Assembly (NCBI RefSeq): GCF_030519475.1
Contig: NZ_JAUMKD010000004.1
Coordinates: forward strand, 397,501-461,500
Direction: 5' to 3'
DNA from: Micromonospora sp. C28SCA-DRY-2
Lineage (GTDB): Bacteria; Actinomycetota; Actinomycetes; Mycobacteriales; Micromonosporaceae
Length of the DNA stretch: 64,000 bases
The position numbers and the translations under genes were made by a program. The notes below the pieces were generated by a model. That model had not been told where the DNA came from. It was given only the letters and a program-made list of their open reading frames with translations, and did not search any database. Positions 30,932-38,172 of this stretch are shown here, in pieces (within the stretch, counting starts at the first letter, position 1; every line of letters begins with the position of its first letter).

Positions 30932-31891
30932 GTGGGAAAGACGTACGAGGGCGGTGCGCCGCTCGCCGAGGTGGTCCGGTCCGGTTTCGTGGAGGGCGTG
31001 CACCGCGGCTCGGTGGTGGTGCTCGACGCGACCGGGGCGACGGTGGCCGGTACCGGGGACGTGACCTCGCCGGTCTTCCCCCGCTCGGCGAACAAGCCCA
31101 TGCAGGCGGTCGGGATGCTCCGCGCCGGCCTGCCGGTGACCGATCCGGCCGACCTGGCGCTGGTGTCGGCGAGCCACGCCGGTGAGGAGTTCCACCTGGC
31201 CCGGGTCGCCGCGCTGCTCGCCCGGGCCGGTCTGGACGAGTCGGCGCTGCACTGCCCGCCGGACCTGCCGGTCGGCGAGGCGGCCCGGGCCGCCGTGCTG
31301 CGCGCCGGCGGCGGGCCCCGCCGGATCCAGATGAACTGCTCCGGCAAGCACAGCGGGATGCTGCTGACCTGCGGCGCCGCCGGTTGGGCGCGGGACGGCT
31401 ACTGGCGCCCGGAGCACCCGTTGCAGCAGCGGCTGCGGGACGCGATCGAGGAGTTCACCGGCGAGCCGGCGGCGGCGGTCGGGGTGGACGGCTGCGGCGC
31501 CCCGGTGCTCGCCGTCTCGCTGACCGGGCTGGCCGGGGCGTACCTGCGGCTGGTCTCGGCGGAGCCGGGCTCGGTGCCCCGGGCGGTGGCCGACGCGATG
31601 CGCGCCCACCCGGAACTGGTCGGCGGCACCGAGGCGGACGACACCCGGCTGATGCGCGGTGTCCCCGGCCTGCTGGCCAAGGTGGGCGCCGAAGGCGTGA
31701 TCGCGGCGGCGCTGCCCGGCGTCGGGGCGGTCGCCCTCAAGATCGACGACGGCGCGGGTCGGGCCCGGATGCCGGTGCTGGTTTCCGCGCTGCGCCGGCT
31801 CGGCGTGGACGCGCCGGTGCTCACCGAGTACGCCGAACTGCCGCTGTTCGGCGGCGGCGTCCCGGTCGGCGCGATCCGCCCGGTCTGGTGA
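30932..31891 (+). CDS. Asparaginase (L-asparaginase II family)
   Basis: A 319-residue protein of the thermolabile or Rhizobium etli type. Motifs seen are FPRSANKPMQAVGMLR, LVSASHAGEEFHL, the Ser/Lys-bearing NCSGKHSGMLL and GVDGCGAPVLAVSL near the end. It hydrolyses L-asparagine to aspartate and ammonia. There is no signal peptide, so it should be cytoplasmic. The 134-nt gap to the convergent hydrolase contains nothing obvious. Confidence 0.88.
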   Translation: MGKTYEGGAPLAEVVRSGFVEGVHRGSVVVLDATGATVAGTGDVTSPVFPRSANKPMQAVGMLRAGLPVTDPADLALVSASHAGEEFHLARVAALLARAGLDESALHCPPDLPVGEAARAAVLRAGGGPRRIQMNCSGKHSGMLLTCGAAGWARDGYWRPEHPLQQRLRDAIEEFTGEPAAAVGVDGCGAPVLAVSLTGLAGAYLRLVSAEPGSVPRAVADAMRAHPELVGGTEADDTRLMRGVPGLLAKVGAEGVIAAALPGVGAVALKIDDGAGRARMPVLVSALRRLGVDAPVLTEYAELPLFGGGVPVGAIRPVW

Positions 31892-32025
31892 CGGGCGCCG
31901 GCCGCCCGGCGTGGTGACCCCCGCCGCGGCCGGTAGTGATTGGCGCGGGGGCGGTCGGCGCTACCCTGCCGGGTCCGGTGGCCGGGGCGGCGTCGGCTCG
32001 TCCGGTCCGGTGACCGGCAGGCGGC

Positions 32026-32823
32026 TCAGCGCAGGAAGTCGAGCAGGGCGGCGTTGACCGGCTCCGGTCGCTCCAGCGGGAGCAGGTGGGCGGCGTCGGG
32101 CACGTCGGGCAGGCGTACCGCGTCGGGCGCCTCGGCGGCGATCCGGTCGGCGAGCCGGCTGATGTCCGGCACGTCGGCCGCGCCGGCGGTCACCAGGACG
32201 GGCATCCGCAGCTCGCCGAGGCGGCCGATCGCCGGCGGGTCCAGCTCGGCCACGTCCACCGCGCTGAGCGCCTGCTCGGCGGCGAGGGCCCGCTGGTCCA
32301 TCTCCCGGGCGAAGGCGAGCAGCTCCGGGTCCACGTCCTCCGGGCGGCGGCCGGGGCCGACCACCCAGAACCGCACCTCGGCGGCGGCACTGGCCGCGAA
32401 GTCCTCCTGGTCGACCTCGCCCACCAGCTGGTCCCAGAGCTCGTTGGCCTGCTCGGACCATTCGTGGCCCGAGATCGCGCTGCCGAGCAGGGCGAGCGCG
32501 GTGACCCGCTCGGGGTGGGCCAGCGCGGTGTCGACCGCCACCGCCCCGCCGAAGGAGCAGCCGACCAGGGCGGCCCGCGCCACGCCGAGCGCGTCCAGCA
32601 ACCCGACCACGTCGTCGTGGTGGGCGAACGGGGCGGGGGGCAGCTCGGAGTCGCCGTAGCCGCGCAGGTCGAGCGCGATCACCCGGTGCCGTGCGGCCAG
32701 CACGCCGACCTGCTCGCGCCACATCCGCCGGTCGGCGATTCCGGCGTGCAGCAGCACCACCGGTGTTCCGCTGCCCACCTCGTCGTACGCGAGCTGCGCA
32801 CCGTTCACCTCGATCTTGGTCAC
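32026..32823 (-). CDS. Alpha/beta-fold hydrolase
   Basis: A 265-residue hydrolase. The oxyanion motif is VVLLHAGIADRRMW, the nucleophile elbow VGCSFGGA, the acid AGAADVPD and the catalytic His DAAHLLPLERP. This is the complete serine hydrolase triad. Substrate unknown. A TACCTT -10 (32830-32835) lies 6 nt from the GTG start, so the mRNA is probably leaderless. It is divergent from the XRE regulator. Confidence 0.85.
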   Translation of the reverse strand: MTKIEVNGAQLAYDEVGSGTPVVLLHAGIADRRMWREQVGVLAARHRVIALDLRGYGDSELPPAPFAHHDDVVGLLDALGVARAALVGCSFGGAVAVDTALAHPERVTALALLGSAISGHEWSEQANELWDQLVGEVDQEDFAASAAAEVRFWVVGPGRRPEDVDPELLAFAREMDQRALAAEQALSAVDVAELDPPAIGRLGELRMPVLVTAGAADVPDISRLADRIAAEAPDAVRLPDVPDAAHLLPLERPEPVNAALLDFLR

Positions 32824-32876
32824 CGGAGGAAGGTACGCACGGGACGCCTGGGACGCAACCCGCTTGCTGAGACCTT

Positions 32877-32913
32877 GCTAACTCTGGCTAGCACTTTGCT
32901 TGCAGGAGTTAGC
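32877..32913. promoter_or_regulatory. Inverted-repeat operator candidate between hydrolase and XRE regulator
   Basis: GCTAACTC (32877-32884) and GAGTTAGC (32906-32913) form a perfect 8-bp inverted repeat. Three TTGCT repeats also occur in the same 50 bp. It lies just upstream of the TAGCGT -10 (32923-32928) of the regulator gene, a natural place for autoregulation. Confidence 0.5.
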
Positions 32914-32922
32914 AGGGCGGGT

Positions 32923-32928
32923 TAGCGT
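32923..32928 (+). promoter_or_regulatory. -10 box of XRE regulator, leaderless type
   Basis: TAGCGT, 6 nt before the ATG at 32935. Confidence 0.55.
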
Positions 32929-32934
32929 CGGGGT

Positions 32935-33546
32935 ATGGCCACACCCAAGGACCTTCCCGACGTCGGCGGGTTCATTCGCGACCTGCGCCGCAACGCGAAG
33001 ATCTCGCTGCGGCAGCTCGCCGAGCAGGCGGGGGTCAGCAACCCGTACCTCAGCCAGATCGAGCGCGGGCTGCGCAAGCCCAGCGCCGAGGTGCTCCAGC
33101 AACTGGCCAGCGCGCTGCGGGTCTCCACCCCGGCGATGTACCTGCGGGCCGGGCTGCTCGACGACAAGGAGGGTCAGGGGGTGCTCGCGGCCATCGCCGT
33201 CGACCCCGACCTGACCATGGCGCAGAAGCAGTCGCTCAGCCAGATCTACGAGACGTTCCGCCGGGAGAACGCGCGGCTCGCCGAGGCCACCGCCGCGGCC
33301 ACCGCCGCCGAGACCGGCGAGCGCACCCCGGCGGCGGAACCCGCCGAGGCGGCTCGGCCGTCCGCACCCGGGTCCGCCGAGGAGGCGCCCGCCCTGGTCA
33401 ACCCGACCGTCACCGGTCCCACCACCGAAGCGGGCACGCCGACCGAGGCCGTGCTCGAGTCGGTCGCCGTCACCGAGGCCGGCACCGCTCCCGCACCGAC
33501 CCCCGCGAAGAAGGCCGCCGAGGCGGCCGAAGAGGAGAAGTCATGA
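32935..33546 (+). CDS. XRE-family helix-turn-helix regulator with disordered tail
   Basis: A 203-residue protein. Residues ~10-65 are a XRE domain (ISLRQLAEQAGVSNPYLSQIERGLRKPSAEVLQQLASAL), followed by a helical segment to about 120 and a long Ala/Glu/Thr/Pro-rich disordered tail. Position before an HbhA-like gene and a DUF2516 gene matches M. tuberculosis Rv0474-Rv0476. Its stop overlaps the ATG of the HbhA-like gene (33543), so the two are translationally coupled. Confidence 0.88.
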   Translation: MATPKDLPDVGGFIRDLRRNAKISLRQLAEQAGVSNPYLSQIERGLRKPSAEVLQQLASALRVSTPAMYLRAGLLDDKEGQGVLAAIAVDPDLTMAQKQSLSQIYETFRRENARLAEATAAATAAETGERTPAAEPAEAARPSAPGSAEEAPALVNPTVTGPTTEAGTPTEAVLESVAVTEAGTAPAPTPAKKAAEAAEEEKS

Positions 33547-34271
33547 CCCAGCCGAAGACCAACCGCATCCCGGCCCCGATCTACGCCGCCGCCGGCGCCG
33601 GCGAGCTGGCCATCCAGCAGCTGCGCAAGCTCCCCGCGGTGGTCAGCGACCTCGGCACCAAGGTCGTCGCCGACCTCGGTGGCAAGGCCGTCGTCACCGG
33701 CTTCGAGCTGCGCCAGAAGGCCAACGAGACGCTGCGCACCGCGAACCAGACCGCCGGCAGCCTGCGCGAGAAGGCCCCGGCCGACCTGACCAAGCTGCGC
33801 GAGGCGGCCGACCTGAACAAGCTCCGCGAGGTCGCCGACCTGAACAAGCTGCGCGAGGTGGCCGACCTGGACCGGCTCCGCGAGGTGGCCACCCGCAACG
33901 CCGCCGTGGTGGTGGCCGGTGCCCAGGCCGCCCAGGAGCGGGCGCTCGCCGCGTACGGCGCGCTGGTCGCCCGGGGTGAGCGGGTGGTCGGTGCCGGCGT
34001 GCTGGAGGCCGCCGACACGGTGAACGCCGACATCGAGGCGACCGAGGCCACCGCGCCCGCCACCGCGCCCGCCGCCGCCCCGAAGCCGGCCGAGCCGGCC
34101 GCCGAGGTGCCCACCCCGGCCGAGGTGGCCGAGGTCGTCGAGGCCAAGCCGGCCGCCGCGAAGAAGGCCACCCGGGCCCGCAAGACCACCGCCAAGGCGG
34201 TGCAGCCGGCCGCCACCCCGTCGGCGAAGCTGCCCCGGACCACGAAGCGGACCCGCCCGGCCGCCGAGTGA
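33543..34271 (+). CDS. HbhA-like heparin-binding hemagglutinin homologue
   Basis: A 242-residue protein with coiled-coil character. Four 9-residue repeats of the type ADLNKLREV occupy about residues 80-115. The C-terminal tail is Lys/Ala/Pro-rich (EAKPAAAKKATRARKTTAKA), as in the heparin-binding part of mycobacterial HbhA. The role in Micromonosporaceae is unknown; lipid-particle or envelope association is one possibility. The gene overlaps the XRE regulator by 4 nt and ends at a hairpin (34281-34327). Confidence 0.8.
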   Translation: MTQPKTNRIPAPIYAAAGAGELAIQQLRKLPAVVSDLGTKVVADLGGKAVVTGFELRQKANETLRTANQTAGSLREKAPADLTKLREAADLNKLREVADLNKLREVADLDRLREVATRNAAVVVAGAQAAQERALAAYGALVARGERVVGAGVLEAADTVNADIEATEATAPATAPAAAPKPAEPAAEVPTPAEVAEVVEAKPAAAKKATRARKTTAKAVQPAATPSAKLPRTTKRTRPAAE

Positions 34272-34280
34272 CCCGCTGAG

Positions 34281-34327
34281 CCGGCGACCCCGGAGGCGTC
34301 CTTGTCGGACGTTTCCGGGGTCGCCGG
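34281..34327 (+). terminator. Hairpin terminator after HbhA-like gene
   Basis: 14-bp arms 34281-34294 and 34314-34327 with a second inner stem (34297-34301/34307-34311). The TAAGCT -10 of the next gene begins only 3 nt after the arm. Confidence 0.8.
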
Positions 34328-34329
34328 CA

Positions 34330-34335
34330 TAAGCT
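34330..34335 (+). promoter_or_regulatory. -10 box of DUF2516 gene, leaderless type
   Basis: TAAGCT, 7 nt before the ATG at 34343. Confidence 0.5.
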
Positions 34336-34342
34336 TGCCGTC

Positions 34343-34657
34343 ATGGCCAACGCCGCGCCGCTCTTCGCCTTCGAAGTCCGCTACGTGATCGAGCTGATCC
34401 TGCTCGTCTTCGCGCTGATCATCCAGGGCGTCGCGCTGGTGCACGCCATCACCCAGCGATCCGACGCCTTCCCCGCCATCGGCACGCTGCCCAAGGGCGG
34501 CTGGATCGCCATCCTGGCGGTCTGCCTGGTGCTGACCCTGCTCGGGTTCGGCCCGATCAGCCTCTTCGGACTGATCGGCATCGCGGCCGCGCTGATCTAC
34601 CTGCTCGACGTCCGGGTCGGGCTGCGCGACCTGAGCGACGGCAAAGGGTTCTGGTGA
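34343..34657 (+). CDS. DUF2516 membrane protein
   Basis: A 104-residue protein with three hydrophobic helices (about residues 14-35, 53-70 and 72-90). The sequence FEVRYVIELILLVFALIIQGVALVHAITQRSDAF and GWIAILAVCLVLTLLGF fits the DUF2516 family, whose mycobacterial member follows hbhA (Rv0476). Function unknown. It overlaps the next gene by 4 nt (GTGA). Confidence 0.82.
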   Translation: MANAAPLFAFEVRYVIELILLVFALIIQGVALVHAITQRSDAFPAIGTLPKGGWIAILAVCLVLTLLGFGPISLFGLIGIAAALIYLLDVRVGLRDLSDGKGFW

Positions 34658-35541
34658 GGGGTTTCCGCTGGCCACCGCCGCCCGACGGCGGGCCGCGCAC
34701 CTGGGGTCCCGGGCCGGGCGGCCCGCGTACCGGGCGGCCGGCCCTGCCGGAACCGGAGACCGAGCTGGTCGCCACGCCGCACGACGTACGGCTGGAGCGG
34801 CTGGTCACCGGGGCCGGTGACCCGGTCACGGTGTTCGCCCACGGGCTGGGTAACGGCATCGCCACCACCCGGCCGTTCGGCAGCGGCGTCACCGGCCGCA
34901 AGCTCTTCTTCCAGTTCCGCGGGCACGGCCGCTCCGACGCGCCGCCCGGTCCGTGGAGCTACCTCGACCTGGCCCGCGACCTGCGGGCCGTGGCCGACCT
35001 CGGCGGGGCCACCCGGGCCTTCGGCGCGAGCCTCGGCGCCGGCGCGCTCTGCCGGCTGCTCGCCGAGAGCCCGGAGCGCTTCGACCGGCTGGTGTTCTTC
35101 CTGCCGGCGGTGCTCGACCGGCCGCGCGGCGAGATCGCCCAGGCCCGGCTGACCGCGCTGCTCGACGCGGTGGAGAGCGGCGACGCCTCGGCGGTCGCTG
35201 AGGTGGTCTCGGTGGAGCTGCCCCCAGGCGTGCGCAACACCCCGGCCGGCTGGGCCTACCTGCGCCAGCGACTGGACCAACTGCTGCGCGACGGGCTCGC
35301 GCCGGGGCTGGCCAGCCTGCCCGAGCAGGTGCCGCTGCGCGACGCCGGGGTGCTGGCCGCGGTGACCGCGCCCGCCCTGGTGATCGGGTGCGCCGGCGAC
35401 GACCTGCACCCGGTTGAGGTGGCCGAGCAGCTCGCGGCCGCGCTGCCGGCGGCCACCCTGCACGTGTACGACCGGCCCGGCGTGCTCTGGACCGAACGCG
35501 CCGACCTGCGATCGCGGATCTCCACCTTCCTCAACGAGTAA
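34654..35541 (+). CDS. Alpha/beta-fold hydrolase lacking an obvious catalytic His
   Basis: A 295-residue protein with a Pro/Gly-rich N-terminus (residues 1-35). The oxyanion region is VFAHGLGNGIATTR, the nucleophile elbow FGASLGAG and the acid IGCAGDDLHP. Where the catalytic His normally lies (after the last strand, HVYDRPGVLWTER) there is none. The enzyme may be inactive, use another His, or be a non-catalytic relative. It is coupled to the DUF2516 gene by a GTGA overlap. Confidence 0.8.
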   Translation: MRGFRWPPPPDGGPRTWGPGPGGPRTGRPALPEPETELVATPHDVRLERLVTGAGDPVTVFAHGLGNGIATTRPFGSGVTGRKLFFQFRGHGRSDAPPGPWSYLDLARDLRAVADLGGATRAFGASLGAGALCRLLAESPERFDRLVFFLPAVLDRPRGEIAQARLTALLDAVESGDASAVAEVVSVELPPGVRNTPAGWAYLRQRLDQLLRDGLAPGLASLPEQVPLRDAGVLAAVTAPALVIGCAGDDLHPVEVAEQLAAALPAATLHVYDRPGVLWTERADLRSRISTFLNE

Positions 35542-35552
35542 CCTGCCCTGTC

Positions 35553-36290
35553 ATGGGCGTCACACACCACGGACGTACGCACCGGCTGGACCTCGCCGAC
35601 CCGACCCTGCGCGAGTGGCAGTGCACGGTGCTGCACGCCGAACCGGAGCAGGGCATCGTGCTCGACCGGTCGGCCTTCTACCCGGGCGGCGGCGGCCAGC
35701 CGCCGGACCACGGCGTACTGCTCTGGCAGGGGGTGCAGACCCGGATCGTCGGCACCCGCAAGGGCGACGACCTCTGGCTGATCCCGGCCGAGGGTGACCC
35801 GCTGCCGCCGGCCGGCAGCACGGTGACCGGTGCGGTCGCCGACGAGCGCCGCACCCGGCTGATGCGTACCCACTCGGGGCTGCACGTGCTCTGCGGGGTG
35901 GTGTTCCGCGACTTCGGCGCGCTGGTCACCGGCGGCAACATGGAACCGGGCGAGGCCCGGATGGACTTCAACCTCCCCGAGGTGCCGCCGGACTTCAAGA
36001 GCCGGATCGAGGACCTGGTCAACGCCGAGGTGGCCGCCGACCGGGCGGTGGCCGTCCGGGTGCTGCCCCGGGCCGAGGCGCTCGCTCTGCCGGACATCAT
36101 CCGCACCCAGTCGAACCTGATCCCGCCGGACGAGCAGGAGGTCCGGATCGTCGACATCGTCGGCCTGGACGTGCAGGCCGACGGCGGCACGCACGTCGCC
36201 TCGACGGCGCAGATCGGCAAGGTCCAGGTGGTCAAGGTGGAGAGCAAGGGCCGGGCCAACCGCCGGGTCCGGGTACGCCTGGCGGACTGA
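35553..36290 (+). CDS. Alanyl-tRNA editing protein, AlaX type
   Basis: A 245-residue free-standing editing domain related to the AlaRS second additional domain. Zinc and catalytic motifs are SAFYPGGGGQPPD, TRLMRTHSGLHVL and GLDVQADGGTHVAST. It removes Ser or Gly from mischarged tRNA-Ala. The C-terminal KVESKGRANRRVRV is also typical. It follows the hydrolase by 11 nt and ends at a terminator convergent with the GNAT gene. Confidence 0.9.
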   Translation: MGVTHHGRTHRLDLADPTLREWQCTVLHAEPEQGIVLDRSAFYPGGGGQPPDHGVLLWQGVQTRIVGTRKGDDLWLIPAEGDPLPPAGSTVTGAVADERRTRLMRTHSGLHVLCGVVFRDFGALVTGGNMEPGEARMDFNLPEVPPDFKSRIEDLVNAEVAADRAVAVRVLPRAEALALPDIIRTQSNLIPPDEQEVRIVDIVGLDVQADGGTHVASTAQIGKVQVVKVESKGRANRRVRVRLAD

Positions 36291-36296
36291 GCGGGT

Positions 36297-36327
36297 GGCT
36301 CCCGGCGCCGGACCGGCGCCGGGAGCC
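36297..36327. terminator. Hairpin terminator between AlaX and GNAT genes
   Basis: Perfect 13-bp arms 36297-36309 and 36315-36327 with a 5-nt loop. Confidence 0.85.
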
Positions 36328-36333
36328 GCGACC

Positions 36334-37236
36334 TCACACCAGGTCGATGCGTTCCCGCTCGATCGGGTAGCCGGCCCGGGCGAAGGCGGCCGCCATCGGG
36401 TGGTTGGTCTGGTCGGTGGCCGCCACGATCCGGTCCGCCCCCGCCTCGACCAGCAGGTGGGTGGTCTCGACCAGCAAATCGTACGCGTACCCGTGGCCGC
36501 GCTGTCCGGGCAGCACGCCGACGAAGCCGACGATCGGGTCGCTGTGGTTGCGTGCCGGCACGGTGATGCCCACCATCTCGCCCGCGGGCGTCCAGGCCAG
36601 CCGCCACCAGTCGCGCGGGCTCGGCAGCCAGCGCAGCAGGTCGAGCTCCTCCCGTGCCGCCGCGTCCGGCCCGTGCTCGGCGGCGGTGTGCCGGGTGTGC
36701 GCGTCCAGGCTTCCCTCGCCCACCCGGCGCAGCACGTCGAGGATCACGTCGTCGTCGGGTTCCGGGCGGAACTCCAGCCGGCCCGGCCGGGCGGGCAGCC
36801 CGCACTCCGGTGTCCAGCGGTACCGGTACCGCTCGACCAACGGGGACATGCCGGCGGCGACCGCCGCGTCCATCCGGGCCTGCGCCTCCGCCCGGACGGC
36901 CGGGTCGTCGCGCCAGCCCGGCGGCAGGGAGAGCGAGTACTCGGCCCGCAGCGGGGCGGTGCGCAGCAGCTCGACCGCCGCCGCGCGGTCGGTGAAGTCG
37001 AACCAGTCGAGCGCCAGTGGCGATTCGTCGTCCGGCCCGCCCCACCAGGCGACCCGGGCCACCACGGCGCCGTCGCGCAGGGCGATCCAGCTCCACTCGG
37101 GACGGTACTGGCCGTCGGCGGCCATGTCGGTGTAGTTCTCGCCGAACGCGGCGCGCCCGACCAGCGTGGTGTGCGGCAGGGAGTCGAACAGTGCTTCCTC
37201 GCCCGCGGTGAGCGGGCGGATGACCAGGTCGGTCAT
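36334..37236 (-). CDS. GNAT family N-acetyltransferase (two-domain)
   Basis: A 300-residue protein. The C-terminal GNAT core has VGFVGVLPGQRGHGYAYDLLVETTHLL for acetyl-CoA binding, and ends TNHPMAAAFARAGYPIERERIDLV. The N-terminal half resembles a degenerate GNAT domain. The ATG is preceded by GGAAGG at 5 nt. A structured leader with a short uORF lies upstream (37268-37355), so expression may be controlled by attenuation. Substrate unknown; resistance-type acetyltransferases are one option. Confidence 0.82.
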   Translation of the reverse strand: MTDLVIRPLTAGEEALFDSLPHTTLVGRAAFGENYTDMAADGQYRPEWSWIALRDGAVVARVAWWGGPDDESPLALDWFDFTDRAAAVELLRTAPLRAEYSLSLPPGWRDDPAVRAEAQARMDAAVAAGMSPLVERYRYRWTPECGLPARPGRLEFRPEPDDDVILDVLRRVGEGSLDAHTRHTAAEHGPDAAAREELDLLRWLPSPRDWWRLAWTPAGEMVGITVPARNHSDPIVGFVGVLPGQRGHGYAYDLLVETTHLLVEAGADRIVAATDQTNHPMAAAFARAGYPIERERIDLV

Positions 37237-37267
37237 GGGGTCCTTCCGGGTTGACGTGCTCCCGGCC

Positions 37268-37321
37268 TCAGAACCGCGGCGCCCTCGTGACCGGGCGGGA
37301 GCACAGCGATGTCGTGGACAC
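37268..37321 (-). CDS. 17-codon uORF in GNAT leader
   Basis: GTG at 37321 encodes MSTTSLCSRPVTRAPRF and ends 31 nt upstream of the GNAT start. GGGAGG lies about 8 nt before it. An in-frame GTG at 37330 is also possible. The uORF lies inside a leader that can form a long-range 11-bp stem, so it may act as a sensor of translation. Confidence 0.4.
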   Translation of the reverse strand: MSTTSLCSRPVTRAPRF

Positions 37322-37355
37322 GGTGCTCACCTCCCTTCCCCTCGACGAGGGCGCC
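37278..37355 (-). promoter_or_regulatory. Structured mRNA leader of GNAT gene
   Basis: GGCGCCCTCGT (37278-37288) and ACGAGGGCGCC (37345-37355) form a perfect 11-bp stem. Inside it a nested GAGCAC/GTGCTC stem (37299-37304 and 37323-37328) can sequester the uORF start region. The outer stem begins at the predicted transcript 5' end. Confidence 0.5.
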
Positions 37356-37360
37356 CCGGG

Positions 37361-37366
37361 ACGGTA
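37361..37366 (-). promoter_or_regulatory. Candidate -10 of GNAT leader transcript
   Basis: TACCGT on the minus strand, which would start RNA near 37354 and give a leader of about 118 nt. Confidence 0.4.
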
Positions 37367-37396
37367 GCAGCGCACCCGTGTCGCCGGCCAACGGGT

Positions 37397-38107
37397 TTAT
37401 CCGGCACCGCCCGGCTCCGGTGGCAGGTGGGCGGCGCGGACGTCGAGCAGCCAGCGCTCGACCGCGGCCTCGTCCGGCCGCTCCGGCAGCGGGGTGCGGA
37501 TGCGGGCGAAGTCCCGCTCGGCCTCGGCCAGCAACGTCCGCGCCTCGTCCAGCTCGCCGCCGGCCACCCGCTCGCCGAACGCCCGGAACCACTCCGGGTC
37601 GGTGAGCCGGATCTCCAGCACCCCGGTGGCGTAGAGCAGCCGACCCTGGTGCACCAGCCGGGCCAGGTGCCGGGCGTGCTTCGCGGTCCGGCGGCGGGTG
37701 TCGGACGAGAAGCTGCCGTCGCCGCGCGACTCCAGCTTGCGGAACTGCCGGCCGGCGTAGCCCAGGTAGGCGTCGCGGACCCGGGGCGCGCTGAGGAAGG
37801 CCGAGCGGATGCCGATCAGCCGCTCGCCGTGTTCCGTCCGCGTCTCGTAGCAGTCGTCCGGCAGCCACATCAGCTCGGTGGCGGTCGGGTTGCCGCCCAG
37901 CGCCAGCCTGGCGTACTTGGCGGCCTCGTGCAGGGTGACGTCCGGGTCGGTGGTGACCACCGACTCGCGGGGCGGGTGCAGGCCGTGGAAGGCCACCGTG
38001 GGCGCCGCGAACACGCCGATCCGGTCCACATCCGAACCGGGCCGGGCCAGCCCGTACGCGACCGAGCCGACGATGCCGGAGAGCAGCAGGTGCATGCCGG
38101 CGAGCAT
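37397..38107 (-). CDS. Nucleotidyltransferase-fold protein (YcgL/DNA pol beta superfamily)
   Basis: A 236-residue protein with the nucleotidyltransferase motif GSVAYGLARPGSDVDRIGVF at residues ~14-33 and a second-strand acid in SVVTTDPDVTLHEAAKYARL. The rest is helical, with DTRRRTAKHARHLARLVHQGRLL. This uncharacterised branch is found alone in bacteria and phages, and its target is unknown. The ATG at 38107 is used; an in-frame codon at 38119 is an alternative. Confidence 0.8.
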   Translation of the reverse strand: MLAGMHLLLSGIVGSVAYGLARPGSDVDRIGVFAAPTVAFHGLHPPRESVVTTDPDVTLHEAAKYARLALGGNPTATELMWLPDDCYETRTEHGERLIGIRSAFLSAPRVRDAYLGYAGRQFRKLESRGDGSFSSDTRRRTAKHARHLARLVHQGRLLYATGVLEIRLTDPEWFRAFGERVAGGELDEARTLLAEAERDFARIRTPLPERPDEAAVERWLLDVRAAHLPPEPGGAG

Positions 38108-38144
38108 GACTGACGACACCCGCCCGCCGAAACCCGACTTCGGC

Positions 38145-38162
38145 TGTCAGGTATTGCTGACA
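38145..38162. promoter_or_regulatory. TGTCAG-N6-CTGACA operator candidate
   Basis: Perfect 6-bp inverted repeat TGTCAG, GTATTG, CTGACA, 10 bp upstream of the SDR start. It is the only clear palindrome near this SDR, whose convergent partner is a WYL regulator of the type that often binds TGTCAG sites. Confidence 0.6.
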
Positions 38163-38172
38163 CGCTCCGCCC

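Noticed and set aside
37237..37370. T-box or other known riboswitch in the GNAT leader
   Set aside because: No T-box consensus or known aptamer seen. Reported only as a structured leader.
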